The position numbers and the translations under genes were made by a program. A stretch of DNA of 64,000 bases from Bacteroidales bacterium (GTDB lineage Bacteria; Bacteroidota; Bacteroidia; Bacteroidales; WCHB1-69): NCBI GenBank assembly GCA_017651425.1, contig JAGCCZ010000033.1, forward strand, positions 17,540 to 81,539. The letters run 5' to 3'. The first letter of the stretch is position 1; each line of letters opens with the position of its first letter. A model generated the notes under the pieces. It searched no databases. It saw nothing but the letters and a program-made list of their open reading frames with translations, and was not told where the DNA came from. Shown in pieces: positions 27,170 to 37,764 of this stretch.

Positions 27170-27971
27170 TGGGGAAATCGCAGCTTTTGACGTCATCAAT
27201 ATAATGTTCGATGGCACCCACAATCTCCTCGCTGAGATTCAGATAGCGGCGCAGGAACCTTGGGGAGAACTGCTGGGTGATGCCCATCATGTCGTGGAAA
27301 ACGAGCACCTGCCCGCTGGTGGCGCCGCCGGCACCGATGCCGATGGTCGGGATGTGCAGGGTCTCCGTCACCTTGGCGGCCAAAGTAGCTGGGATCTTCT
27401 CCAACACAAGGGAGAAGCAGCCGTGTTCTTCCAACAGTTTGGCATTTTCAAGCAACTGATTTGCCTCCTCCTCTGTGGTGGCGCGCACAGCGTATGTGCC
27501 GAACTTGTTGATGGACTGAGGCGTAAGGCCAAGGTGCCCCATCACGGGAATGCCCGCGCTGAGAATGCGGTCAACGGATTCGATGACCTCCTCGCCACCT
27601 TCGAGTTTGATGGCATCCGCACCCGACTCCTTCATAATGCGTATGGCGGAGCTCAAAGCCATCTTGGAGTTACCCTGATATGTGCCGAAGGGCATATCCA
27701 CCACTACGAGCGCGCGCTTCACGGCACGCACCACGGACGAAGCATGATAAATCATCTCGTCAAGCGTGATGGGCAGTGTGGTCTTGTAACCGGCCATCAC
27801 ATTGGCGGCCGAGTCGCCCACCAGCACTACATCTATCTTGGCCATATCCAACAACGTAGCAATGGAATAGTCGTACGCGGTAAGCATCGCTATGCGTTCA
27901 CCTTCGTTGCGCATACGCTGCAACGTATTGGTAGTTATTTTGTTAACATTACTTGAAAGATACTGAGACAT
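27150..27971 (-). CDS. panB: 3-methyl-2-oxobutanoate hydroxymethyltransferase
   Basis: A 273-aa PanB that makes ketopantoate for pantothenate and CoA. Typical blocks are visible: [30 protein letters not shown], with metal-binding aspartates, then [24 protein letters not shown] and [15 protein letters not shown]. The start at 27971 (MSQYLSSN) is favoured over the upstream ATG at 28031 because a -7 element lies between the two. The gene overlaps the downstream pseudouridine synthase by 20 bp. Confidence 0.95.
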   Translation of the reverse strand: MSQYLSSNVNKITTNTLQRMRNEGERIAMLTAYDYSIATLLDMAKIDVVLVGDSAANVMAGYKTTLPITLDEMIYHASSVVRAVKRALVVVDMPFGTYQGNSKMALSSAIRIMKESGADAIKLEGGEEVIESVDRILSAGIPVMGHLGLTPQSINKFGTYAVRATTEEEANQLLENAKLLEEHGCFSLVLEKIPATLAAKVTETLHIPTIGIGAGGATSGQVLVFHDMMGITQQFSPRFLRRYLNLSEEIVGAIEHYIDDVKSCDFPNESEQY

Positions 27972-27989
27972 AGTTGTGTTTTTAGGCCG

Positions 27990-27997
27990 CAAATGTA
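27990..27997 (-). promoter_or_regulatory. -7 promoter element for panB
   Basis: The minus strand reads TACATTTG, 18 bp upstream of the panB start at 27971, which supports that start. Confidence 0.5.
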
Positions 27998-28070
27998 GAA
28001 AAAAATATGAACACTGCAAAAAAAACCTCAACCATTCACTTCAACGCCCCGTTACAACGGGCGCCATCCT

Positions 28071-28784
28071 CTACAGGAGCAGCATCACCACCCGGTAACA
28101 CACCCATACCGTGTAGGCCAAAAACAGCAGGGCCCAAAAGAAAGCCGGCACATGAGTCGTTTTGGCCAAATTGGTGGCATCGCCGGCCTTGTCACCGTCG
28201 CGAATGGCCAGCACAACGATGGTGATGGTGGAGGTGACAGACTCCACCAGAATCATCACGGCATAAAAGAGCGCGACATAATGCAGCCAGTCTGGCTCGC
28301 CATAATACAGCAGCAGCCCGTTGCCCACGCAGAAGAGAACCACCCAGAGTGCCCCGTACCAATTGCGTATCCAAAAGAGAAGCATCACCACAAAGAGGAT
28401 GGAGAGCCCGATTACCAGGCCTTGTTCCGCCCCCTGTCGGATCAAATAAAATGACAGCCACGCCACTGATGCTGCAAACGGATAACCGGCCAAAGAGACC
28501 AAGATTGCAGAAAACCTGGAACTCGACTTCGTGGTCGTTGTGCCCGACGTGTCCCTGAACAGCTCGATCTTGTCCACACTACCGCCTGTGACCAAGGCCA
28601 TCAAAGCATGCCCGAACTCATGCAACGCTGTGTTGATGATATTGAAAAACTTACCCACCACCGGGATGCGCGGCAGGATGAAACCCAACGCGAAGAAAAG
28701 CACCAGCAGCCAGTTAGACTTGACAAAATCCAACACAAGGGCAAAATCGACATGTGCGGTTAGAGGCATGAGCATCACGGCCAA
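28071..28784 (-). CDS. M50B-like membrane metallopeptidase
   Basis: A 237-aa polytopic membrane protein with the zinc-protease motif HEFGH at residues 55-59, set in a hydrophobic helix (INTALHEFGHALMALVTGG). About six hydrophobic segments are visible. This matches the M50B-like family of unknown substrate; the site-2 protease PDZ domain is absent. The second M50 ligand motif (NPDG-like) is not obvious, so protease activity is not assured. It lies 9 bp below a small unknown gene on the same strand. Confidence 0.8.
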   Translation of the reverse strand: MAVMLMPLTAHVDFALVLDFVKSNWLLVLFFALGFILPRIPVVGKFFNIINTALHEFGHALMALVTGGSVDKIELFRDTSGTTTTKSSSRFSAILVSLAGYPFAASVAWLSFYLIRQGAEQGLVIGLSILFVVMLLFWIRNWYGALWVVLFCVGNGLLLYYGEPDWLHYVALFYAVMILVESVTSTITIVVLAIRDGDKAGDATNLAKTTHVPAFFWALLFLAYTVWVCYRVVMLLL

Positions 28785-28793
28785 AGAAAACGA

Positions 28794-29213
28794 CTAACTT
28801 CTCCTGAACTTGTGGATGTCGGAGGAATCCCACGACTGGTGCATCAAGATTTGCTGAATCTCATTGATAATCAACACGAACAGTTTCAAATCCTTGTCTG
28901 CGAACCATTTCATTGCCGGCACATTCTTGCGGCAGGCGGCAGCAAACAACAGCAGAAAATCGCAGTGATACTTCTGGAGCCACTCAATGGCCTCGGGCTC
29001 GTCATCGATGGCATTGCTGAGCACCGCGAACTCGGGGTATCCGTTATCCAACAGCCACTGCATGGCGGCCACATTGGAATGGATGCCCTGCGCCAACGCC
29101 TCCAATTCCGGGAAGCCGTTCTGCATCAGGAACTCGCTGAATTTCTTGTCCCCTTTCAGACTCATATAGAAAGCCAGCAATATTTTAGTGTCGTAATCGG
29201 TGAGACAGTGCAC
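28794..29213 (-). CDS. Uncharacterised helical protein
   Basis: A 139-aa soluble protein without signal peptide. It is made of short repeated helical units with the pattern AMQWLLDNGYPEF, AIEWLQKYHCDF and AMKWFADKDLKLF, each about 30 residues apart, which suggests ankyrin-like or related helical repeats. No catalytic motif is seen. It precedes the M50-like gene by 9 bp and probably shares its transcript. Confidence 0.65.
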   Translation of the reverse strand: MHCLTDYDTKILLAFYMSLKGDKKFSEFLMQNGFPELEALAQGIHSNVAAMQWLLDNGYPEFAVLSNAIDDEPEAIEWLQKYHCDFLLLFAAACRKNVPAMKWFADKDLKLFVLIINEIQQILMHQSWDSSDIHKFRRS

Positions 29214-29303
29214 GGGAGGGGGGAAGAAATTAAGAAACTAAGAAATTAAGAAATTAAATTGAGGTGCAATTAATTTATCAAGCGTTAGATGGGAAGAGCA
29301 TTA

Positions 29304-29352
29304 CCAATATCCAATATCCAATATCCAATATCCAATATCCAACATCCAATAT
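29304..29352. repeat. Tandem heptanucleotide array (CCAATAT)7
   Basis: Seven head-to-tail copies of CCAATAT, one of them CCAACAT, lie 11 bp beyond the glnS stop. Together with AAGAAATTA-type repeats at about 29225-29260 they fill most of the 150-bp gap between glnS and the upstream gene. The array is too regular and short-period to be a CRISPR. Confidence 0.85.
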
Positions 29353-29363
29353 CCAACCTTCCT

Positions 29364-30995
<1,632 letters not shown>

Positions 30996-31025
30996 ACTCT
31001 TTATTATTTTTGAAAAAACAAGCCG

Positions 31026-31033
31026 CAAAAATA
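31026..31033 (-). promoter_or_regulatory. -7 promoter element for glnS
   Basis: The minus strand reads TATTTTTG, 30 bp before the glnS start. Confidence 0.5.
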
Positions 31034-31128
31034 CAAAAAAGCGGTTTACGATGACAAGGGTCCGCGCAAACCGCCATATTTTTTTTATGCGTGTTTGTTT
31101 TTTGTGTGTGTTGTGCCGTTCTTTTTCG

Positions 31129-31136
31129 TATTTTTG
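31129..31136 (+). promoter_or_regulatory. -7 promoter element for gcvT
   Basis: TATTTTTG followed by GCCGCC lies 46 bp upstream of gcvT, within a T/G-rich stretch. The -33 element is ambiguous. Confidence 0.5.
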
Positions 31137-31182
31137 CCGCCGTTTAAAACCGAATATCCATTCAAAAATTAAAATTATTACT

Positions 31183-32277
31183 ATGAAAGAAACCGTTTAC
31201 AGAGCGACACACGAGAAACTCGGTGCCAAAATGGAAGAATTTGCAGGCTTTTATATGCCCATCCAGTATGACAGCATCACCAACGAGCACCTCCAGGTGA
31301 GAAACAAGGTCGGCGTGTTCGACGTCTCCCACATGGGTGAGTTCACCGTCAAGGGCCCCAAGGCATTGGCCTTGTTGCAGCACATCACCACCAACGATGT
31401 GGCCGCCCTGTATCCCGGCAAGGTGCAGTACTCCTGCTTCCCCAACGGCAAGGGCGGTATCGTGGACGACCTGTTAGTCTATAACCTGCACGACGAGGAT
31501 TACCTCCTCGTGGTGAACGCCGCCAACATCGACAAAGACTGGGCATGGGTTGTGGAGCAGAACAAGGCCTTCGGTGCCGACATCGAGAACATCTCCGACA
31601 ACATCTCCCAGCTGGCCGTCCAGGGTCCTCTGGCCCTCAAGGCGATGCAGAAGCTGACCGACGCTTCCGTCATTGATATGGAATATTACACCAACAAGAT
31701 CATCAAGTTCGCCGGTTTCGACAACATCCTCTTCTCCACCACGGGCTACACCGGATCCGGTGGCTGCGAGATCTACTTCCCCAACGAGGTGGCCCTCCAG
31801 ATGTGGGACGCCGTCTTTGAGGCAGGTGCCGAATTCGACATCAAGCCCATCGGTCTGGGCGCCCGCGACACCCTCCGTCTCGAAATGGGCTTCTGCCTCT
31901 ACGGCCACGAGATCGACGACACCATCTCCCCCATCGAGGCCGGTCTTGGCTGGATTACCAAGTTCGTGGACGGCAAGGACTTCATCGACCGCAAGTTCAT
32001 GGAAGACCTGAAGGCCAATGGCGTGACCCGCAGAATCGCCGGTTTCGAGCTCATCGACCGCGGCATTCCGAGAAACGGCTACGAGGTTTGCGACGCCGAG
32101 GGCAACGTCATCGGCGAGGTGCGTTCCGGCACCTTCGGCCCCTCCGTCAACAAGGGCATCGGCACGGCGCTCATCAAGAAGGAGTTCGCCAAAGCCGGCA
32201 CGGAGATCTTCATCAAGGTGCGCAACCGCCTGCTGAAGGCCGTCACCGTGAAGATGCCGTTCTACAAGGCGGAATAA
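31183..32277 (+). CDS. gcvT: Aminomethyltransferase (glycine cleavage system T protein)
   Basis: A 364-aa T protein that takes the aminomethyl group from lipoylated H protein and makes methylene-tetrahydrofolate. The N-terminus ([22 protein letters not shown]), [10 protein letters not shown] and the C-terminal block ([16 protein letters not shown]) are all characteristic. The ATG at 31183 follows the -7 element, and earlier in-frame codons lie upstream of the likely transcript start. The other glycine-cleavage genes (gcvH, gcvP) are not adjacent. A hairpin terminator follows. Confidence 0.96.
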   Translation: MKETVYRATHEKLGAKMEEFAGFYMPIQYDSITNEHLQVRNKVGVFDVSHMGEFTVKGPKALALLQHITTNDVAALYPGKVQYSCFPNGKGGIVDDLLVYNLHDEDYLLVVNAANIDKDWAWVVEQNKAFGADIENISDNISQLAVQGPLALKAMQKLTDASVIDMEYYTNKIIKFAGFDNILFSTTGYTGSGGCEIYFPNEVALQMWDAVFEAGAEFDIKPIGLGARDTLRLEMGFCLYGHEIDDTISPIEAGLGWITKFVDGKDFIDRKFMEDLKANGVTRRIAGFELIDRGIPRNGYEVCDAEGNVIGEVRSGTFGPSVNKGIGTALIKKEFAKAGTEIFIKVRNRLLKAVTVKMPFYKAE

Positions 32278-32303
32278 TCATCCCATCCATTACTAACAAT
32301 GCG

Positions 32304-32343
32304 AAAAGGCGCGGATATCCATAAGGATTCCGAGCCTTTTTCG
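32304..32343 (+). terminator. Terminator after gcvT
   Basis: The arms AAGGCGCGGA and TCCGAGCCTT (one G/A mismatch) are followed by a T run at 32337-32340 and beyond. This is a good Rho-independent terminator on the plus strand. Confidence 0.65.
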
Positions 32344-32388
32344 TAAACCGCAACTCGCAAATCGAAAATCGTACATCGTAAATCGCAT
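32344..32388. repeat. Degenerate CGCAAATCG-type repeat
   Basis: Imperfect copies of (C)GCAAATCG / AAATCGTA sit immediately before the kinase start codon. Related strings occur at about 40903-40930 (inverted orientation) and 47876-47900, each in an intergenic gap. No function is evident. Confidence 0.5.
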
Positions 32389-33738
32389 ATGACCTCCTCC
32401 TCCGGCGAAATCACCTCCTCCTTTGAGAAAATCTCCGACACGTTCACCGCGTATGCCGAAATACCCTCGCAAGGGTTCAACCGGCTGTTCAAAGCGCAAC
32501 GGTACGGCAAGTGGTACGTGCTGAAGGGGCTGAAGCCTGAATATCAGCAAAAGGAAGTCTATCGCCAGCTGCTCTCCAAAGAGTTTGAACTGGGTGTTCA
32601 GATGGAGCACCCCAATATTGCACGCATCTTCAGCAAGGAGAGCTGCGACTCCGTGGCAGGTCCCTGCGTGGTGATGGAGTATGTGGACGGCTGCACGCTC
32701 AAGGAGTTTCTTTCGCAAAAACCGTCGCGTAACACGCGGATGAAGATTGCGAAGGAGATTCTTTCGGCAATGGCCTATTACCACAGCAAGCAGATCATCC
32801 ACCGCGACCTGAAACCCGACAACATCCTCATCACGAACAACGGCCACAACGTGAAGCTCATCGACTTCGGCTTAGCCGACAGCGACTACCACGGTATCCT
32901 AAAGCAGCCGGCTGGTTCCGACAAGTATGCCGCACCGGAACAGAAAGCGGGAAATGTAGCCATCGACAACCGCGCCGACATTTACGCCTTCGGGGTCATC
33001 CTACGGCAGCTATTCCCACACGATTACGGCGGCATAGTACGCAAATGTACGCAAGCCAACCGTGAGAAACGGTATAACAACGCGGAGGAGATTCTGCGGC
33101 GACTGCAGCGGAGCCGGCAGCTAATCCCCATCTTCATCACTCTGGTCTCTCTGCTTATCATCGTGGTGGGCGCGTGGATGTTGTGGCCGATGGCAAGCGA
33201 GGTACAATCCGAGCCCTTGACACCAGAGACAGAGGAAATTGCGCCCTCGGTTACACCATCCGAAAATATTGGGGAACAACAGCAGCTTCAGACTGCGCCG
33301 TTGCCTCAAGCGGAACCGGGCAATACGGCTGCGCCAACAACCCAAATGGAAAAGAACAGCCAAACTGCACAGGAAAAGGAGGTGGATGTGTTTTCGGAAG
33401 AGTATATTTACCGACAGATTCCCTCAGAGGCCAAACGGCAGATAGAGCAGTCGCTGGACACGCTTTTCCGTCCGTTCTGGGATTGGAACCGGGCTGCGGA
33501 GGCGCAGGGGATGGTTCCTATCGACAAGCTTGCGCACTACACCGAGTCCGACTTCTTCAAGAACAACTATGATATTCGGGAGCGGCACCGGGAGGTGGTG
33601 GTGAACGACCTCCTGCGGCGTCACCCGCAGTGCGAACCGGTCAAGGAGAAGGTGACGATGTACTACAACGCCCTGTTCGCGAAAAAGATGATTGCTGTGA
33701 ACAACGTGGTGGTCGGGTGGCAGAAGGCAGTGCGTTAG
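32389..33738 (+). CDS. Membrane-anchored serine/threonine protein kinase
   Basis: A 449-aa Hanks-type kinase. The ATP-binding lysine is K46 (YVLKGLKP), the catalytic loop HRDLKPDN begins at residue 138, the DFG motif is at 159-161, and AAPE is at 181-184. One membrane segment (about residues 246-268) separates the cytoplasmic kinase from an outside domain of about 180 residues. That domain is low-complexity at first (Pro/Glu/Gln-rich), then helical. No PASTA repeats are visible. The glycine-rich loop is poorly conserved (PSQGFNRLFKA). It may sense an extracytoplasmic signal; the target is unknown. Its stop overlaps the convergent FISUMP gene by 4 bp. Confidence 0.87.
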   Translation: MTSSSGEITSSFEKISDTFTAYAEIPSQGFNRLFKAQRYGKWYVLKGLKPEYQQKEVYRQLLSKEFELGVQMEHPNIARIFSKESCDSVAGPCVVMEYVDGCTLKEFLSQKPSRNTRMKIAKEILSAMAYYHSKQIIHRDLKPDNILITNNGHNVKLIDFGLADSDYHGILKQPAGSDKYAAPEQKAGNVAIDNRADIYAFGVILRQLFPHDYGGIVRKCTQANREKRYNNAEEILRRLQRSRQLIPIFITLVSLLIIVVGAWMLWPMASEVQSEPLTPETEEIAPSVTPSENIGEQQQLQTAPLPQAEPGNTAAPTTQMEKNSQTAQEKEVDVFSEEYIYRQIPSEAKRQIEQSLDTLFRPFWDWNRAAEAQGMVPIDKLAHYTESDFFKNNYDIRERHREVVVNDLLRRHPQCEPVKEKVTMYYNALFAKKMIAVNNVVVGWQKAVR

Positions 33739-36700
33739 TCGCGGAGACAGCGGACAGAAACAGCGTCAAGTAAAGTCCCTCCCATGTACACCCCTCTTCC
33801 ACTTTTTTCCATCTGTATTATGTAAATATCGGAATTATTAGATCTAATAGTAGAACTCCAGAAAAGGGAAATTTCGTTGGTTTCGTGGGGACCGTATGAA
33901 TAATGGCCAGCGGGGAGAGCCGAAAATCCTGTTGAATTATTGGCGTTCACATCAAATCCTGGTGAACAAGGATTAATGCTTTGCTGCCAACCTGAAGTGG
34001 CGGCCAATGACTGGGCTATGTCATTGCTGCCACATCCGCAACGGTATTCTACTCGACTGCCCAAAAAGTGTACCAATTGTTCCCATTCCGCTTTACTTGG
34101 CACGTGCCATCCTGTAGGGCAAATGCCCTGCACCCCGCTCGGATTGGTATTGCTGGGGGAGCATCCGTTCATCACGGCATATCTATTGTACAGGTAACCA
34201 TAGGAAGAAACGAGGCTGCTGTCGTTATTCGGAATAAAACGGTAAGGTTCATAATAGACTGTTGTTCCAACTGGAATGGCTGTTCCATTAGGAAGGTGCG
34301 TGGTGCGGAGGTTCTCTCTCATCCAGCACTGCTGCCCGATAACTACGGTGTGATAAATGTTGCCATCATAATCGGTCAATGTGGAATCACAGATGAGAGA
34401 ATCACAAGTGGTGAAACTTTGCTGTTCGCCATAGGCCGTGCCCACGCTGTTGGTGGCGTAGGCACGCATATAGTAGGTGGTGCCGGGCGTCAATCCGGCC
34501 AGATTCTCGGTAAACCTGCCCGTGCCGCTGCCATTTACAGTGTGATTGTCGCTTACGGTAGGGTTTGGAGCTGTGCTCCAGCAGAATCCCCTCCCGGTCA
34601 CAGGTGTGCCGCCGCTTGCGGTCACAAAGCCCTTGAACTTGGCCGATGTGGAGGTGATGTATTCTGTTTGGGCGGTTGTCACCAAAGGTGTTACTGCATT
34701 GGAACTGCCCACACCCGAGTCATCGAGCAGACAGCGGACAGAAGAAGCGTAACAAACAACATTTGGCTCCACACTTATTCCGTCATATCTTATTGCAAGT
34801 GTAGCCGCGCCATGTAATCCATACGAATAGTGTTCAGTAGCAGAGCGCAAGTGACAACTTGTTCGATAATTAACAAAGCAAAACTGACATACACCGTTAC
34901 CAGCGTAGCCCGCAGGAACAGCGGAAAAACCAGTGGCATTGTTGAGAAATTGATTATAGTCTGCATTGCAAGAGCTGACACCAAGGCATTCCCATCCAAT
35001 ATTGGAGGCCAATGCTCTAATGATGTTACTGGTATCTCCTCCGCACCCATACTGGCCCTGGCCAGCCACATAGGTGGTCAGTTGAGCGAATTCCGCCTCA
35101 CTCGGCACATGCCAGCCTGGCGGGCAGATGCCCTGCACTCCGCTTGGATTCTCGGAACTGGAGGCAGCTCCGTGCATCACCGCAGCCCAATTGTAGAGAT
35201 AACCGTAAGCAGGCACGTTTACACTGCTGCCTGATGGATAATAGCGATAGGCAGTGTTCTCTGAAAGCTCCGTTCCGATTGGGATAATGGTTCCGTCAGC
35301 ATAGTGCGTAGTGCGCAAATTCTCTGTAATCCAGCACTGCTGCCCAATTTCCACCGTATGATAGACGTTGCCGTCATAGTCGGTCACGGTGTCGAAACCA
35401 CAGAAGAATGGAGATGTGGTTGTAAAGCTCCGTTGATCGCCGTAGGCCGTGCCGACGCTGTTGGTGGCGTAGGCGCGCACATAATAGGTGGTGTCGGGTG
35501 TCAGTCCCGTAATATGGCTTGTGAAAACACCGAGGCCGTTGCCGTCATCGGTATGGCTGTCATTGAGTGTAGGGTTCTGTGCCGTGCTCCAGCAGACACC
35601 CCGGTGGGTCACGTACGCCCCGCCGGTGGCCGTCACATTGCCCGTGACCGTGGCCTTGGAAGCCTTGACATCCATCACATCCAAGGCAAGTACGGTGGGC
35701 ATTTCCGCCTGCGTATCAAAATAGAGCACATCCCCGTAGGTGATACCCATCGCCGATTGAGCGTATGCCTGATAGTAGTAACGGGTGGCCAGCTGCAAGT
35801 TGGAGACGGTGTAGTGGAACTGGCCGCTTCCAGCACCGGTTGAATACTCCACAGCACCATTGAATTGCGTGTTATCTGCGAACAGGAAGCCCCTCTCCGT
35901 GACAGGATAGTCGGGATGCTCAGTCAACGAACCATTCAGCTGTCCCTGGGTGCTGGATATAGCCGTGGCGGCTTCTGTGGTCACCGTCGGCAACGGCAAC
36001 GTGAAAATCAGCGGAATCAGGTCCGAGCCGTATTGAGCCTGCACTACCGGGACGCTTGCAAAGTCGCGGCCGGCAAGATGTACATTGCCCACATACGACA
36101 TCGTGTCACCGTAATGGAACGGCATCGTGCTGTTTCCTTTAGAGCCATTATGCAGATTGTCCACCCTAAGTGAACCGCCTTTCCCTGTGTATTCGATGCG
36201 GCTTTGTCCGGCGTGGCCCGCATTGACCATCATAATCTGAACCACGCCATTCTCAGTACGGGCGTTCAGCAAATAGGTCTGCGGAGTCGCCAGCCACGCC
36301 CGGAACAGGTGTGTCCCCTGGTCGAGTGTGCCTTTGTAGGAGGTCTCCATCCTGCCGCTCAGGTCATAAATCTCCAACTGCACATTTGATGCTTCTGGCA
36401 GTTGTAAGGCAAAGTCCGTCACGCCGATAAAAGGGTTCGGCACATTCTGGAAAAGCCGCACACCTTGGCCGTCCAGACCAGGCTCTGCAATACCAACGCC
36501 ACCAATATTGAGCACCGTGTCGGGGTAATAGAGCACCTCCTGCCAGCGTTTGGTAAGGTTCTCCACAAAGACGGTGTTCAACCGCACATACTGGCCGCTC
36601 TGGTCCTGCCCGGTGAACTGCAGGCTCACCTGATCCTGCGCGTGCAGGAGGAGAGGAATGGCGAAAAACAAAGCCAAAACAAACAAACGATGTAGTAGAG

Positions 36701-36773
36701 ACGTGCCCTGGCGCGTCTCTACAGGAAAACAACCATATATATTTGCATTATCCATATTCACAACATTCATCAT
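33735..36773 (-). CDS. Large surface protein with two FISUMP domains and FN3-like repeats
   Basis: A 1012-aa exported protein. A signal peptide ends near residue 45 (FVLALFFAIPLLLHAQ). Residues about 104-185 (VRLFQNVPNPFIGVTDF and onward) look like a T9SS type A sorting domain but lie near the N-terminus. Fibronectin-III-like modules follow at about 265-355, 358-452 and 695-780. Two FISUMP (Fib_succ_major) domains occupy about 462-690 and 790-1012, each with DYDGNxYHTVxIGQQCW and CPxGWHVPS. The region before the signal peptide contains a dispersed palindrome, so a downstream TTG at about 36686 is an alternative start. Likely surface adhesion or binding role, inferred. Confidence 0.82.
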   Translation of the reverse strand: MMNVVNMDNANIYGCFPVETRQGTSLLHRLFVLALFFAIPLLLHAQDQVSLQFTGQDQSGQYVRLNTVFVENLTKRWQEVLYYPDTVLNIGGVGIAEPGLDGQGVRLFQNVPNPFIGVTDFALQLPEASNVQLEIYDLSGRMETSYKGTLDQGTHLFRAWLATPQTYLLNARTENGVVQIMMVNAGHAGQSRIEYTGKGGSLRVDNLHNGSKGNSTMPFHYGDTMSYVGNVHLAGRDFASVPVVQAQYGSDLIPLIFTLPLPTVTTEAATAISSTQGQLNGSLTEHPDYPVTERGFLFADNTQFNGAVEYSTGAGSGQFHYTVSNLQLATRYYYQAYAQSAMGITYGDVLYFDTQAEMPTVLALDVMDVKASKATVTGNVTATGGAYVTHRGVCWSTAQNPTLNDSHTDDGNGLGVFTSHITGLTPDTTYYVRAYATNSVGTAYGDQRSFTTTSPFFCGFDTVTDYDGNVYHTVEIGQQCWITENLRTTHYADGTIIPIGTELSENTAYRYYPSGSSVNVPAYGYLYNWAAVMHGAASSSENPSGVQGICPPGWHVPSEAEFAQLTTYVAGQGQYGCGGDTSNIIRALASNIGWECLGVSSCNADYNQFLNNATGFSAVPAGYAGNGVCQFCFVNYRTSCHLRSATEHYSYGLHGAATLAIRYDGISVEPNVVCYASSVRCLLDDSGVGSSNAVTPLVTTAQTEYITSTSAKFKGFVTASGGTPVTGRGFCWSTAPNPTVSDNHTVNGSGTGRFTENLAGLTPGTTYYMRAYATNSVGTAYGEQQSFTTCDSLICDSTLTDYDGNIYHTVVIGQQCWMRENLRTTHLPNGTAIPVGTTVYYEPYRFIPNNDSSLVSSYGYLYNRYAVMNGCSPSNTNPSGVQGICPTGWHVPSKAEWEQLVHFLGSRVEYRCGCGSNDIAQSLAATSGWQQSINPCSPGFDVNANNSTGFSALPAGHYSYGPHETNEISLFWSSTIRSNNSDIYIIQMEKSGRGVYMGGTLLDAVSVRCLRD
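36695..36722. repeat. GC-rich palindromic repeat, copy 2, inside a coding region
   Basis: Arms GTAGAGACGTGCC and GGCGCGTCTCTAC (13 bp, one mismatch that can wobble pair) with a 2-nt gap. It is related to the copy at 2720-2743. In the FISUMP gene it encodes residues 18-27, upstream of the hydrophobic core of the signal peptide, and keeps the frame open. Confidence 0.75.
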
Positions 36774-36789
36774 TCTTAATTTTCAATTC

Positions 36790-37701
36790 TCAATTCACCA
36801 CCACCCTGATCCCGTTCGACACACTTTTGGCCTCACCGTTGTATGCATCCCGGCACGTCACTCGGCAATAGCTTGGGAGGTAGGTCCACGCGCCGCCGCG
36901 CAGCACAAACTTATCTCCCTCATACGAAACCGGATTTGTCTGCGACGTTCCGGAATAGGGACCGTACGCGTCCAAACACCATTCCCACAGGTTGCCGCTC
37001 ATATCGTAAAGTCCCAATTCGTTGGGCTGCTTTTCGCCCACAGGGTGCAATATGCTGCCGGTGTTGCCCTTGTGCCAGGCCACATCATCCACACTGCTGC
37101 TGCCACTGAAGCGGTAATGCCGGGTATAGGAACCACCGCGCGCCGCGAACTCCCATTGGGCTTCGGTAGGCAGCCGGAAAGGGAGCCGTGTCATCGCGCT
37201 CAGTCGATCCGCAAACTGCTGGGCGTCCATCCGCGACACGTTGTAGGCCGGGAACTCGTCGCCTCTGCCATACTGTTCCGACCAGTCGAGTTCGTAGCCC
37301 ATTACCGTGCGCCACTCCAGTTGAGTAACCTCATACAGGCCGATATAGTAGCTGTTCAAGGTCACCTCGTGCACGGGGCTTTCGTTGTCGGCAGCCTCCG
37401 GGTCATAGTTGTCGCCCTGCGTGTCGGAGCTCTGAGCGCCCATCTTGAAGGTGCCGCCATCCACCCGCACCAGGTTGGCAACCAGATTCCTGATTACGGT
37501 TTTCTGCTCCTCGCTGATTTCAACATTATCCGCCCAATGTATGATAATGCCGTTGACATTGTCAACACGGGTGAAATCGTCGTTTTCATAAATATAGTCA
37601 CCCTGCTCGAAAACAGGGTCTTTTCCGCAGGAGATGGCTGCGAAAATGCCAAAAACAAACAGCAACGCAAAATATGTCAACTTTCTCAAAATCATTCTCA
37701 A
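36790..37701 (-). CDS. SUMF1/formylglycine-generating-enzyme-like lipoprotein
   Basis: A 303-aa protein with a lipobox (GIFAAISCGK, lipidation at Cys25). An FGE-sulfatase/SUMF1 domain spans about residues 78-303 (MVRVDGGTFKMG-like start, VTQLEWRTVMGYE, LPTEAQWEFAARGG, LYDMSGNLWEWC, FVLRGGAWTYLPSYCRVTCRD). The exact cysteine pair used by true formylglycine-generating enzymes is not present in the right spacing, so it is more likely a binding domain than a sulfatase activator. It is the middle of three same-strand genes with FISUMP or SUMF1 domains. Confidence 0.85.
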   Translation of the reverse strand: MRMILRKLTYFALLFVFGIFAAISCGKDPVFEQGDYIYENDDFTRVDNVNGIIIHWADNVEISEEQKTVIRNLVANLVRVDGGTFKMGAQSSDTQGDNYDPEAADNESPVHEVTLNSYYIGLYEVTQLEWRTVMGYELDWSEQYGRGDEFPAYNVSRMDAQQFADRLSAMTRLPFRLPTEAQWEFAARGGSYTRHYRFSGSSSVDDVAWHKGNTGSILHPVGEKQPNELGLYDMSGNLWEWCLDAYGPYSGTSQTNPVSYEGDKFVLRGGAWTYLPSYCRVTCRDAYNGEAKSVSNGIRVVVN

Positions 37702-37764
37702 TTCTTAATTCTCAATTCTTAAGCCGCGCGACCGCACGCCTCTATAATTCTTAATTCTTCATTC
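37702..37764. repeat. Low-complexity TTCTTAATTCTC array
   Basis: Copies of ATTCTTAATT/CTCAATTCTT fill the gap between the two SUMF1 genes. A shorter run lies at about 36774-36796 on the other side of the upstream gene. The repeats are AT-rich and non-coding. Confidence 0.55.

Noticed and set aside
29304..29352. CRISPR array
   Set aside because: The unit is 7 bp without spacers, so it is a simple tandem repeat. No cas genes are in the window.
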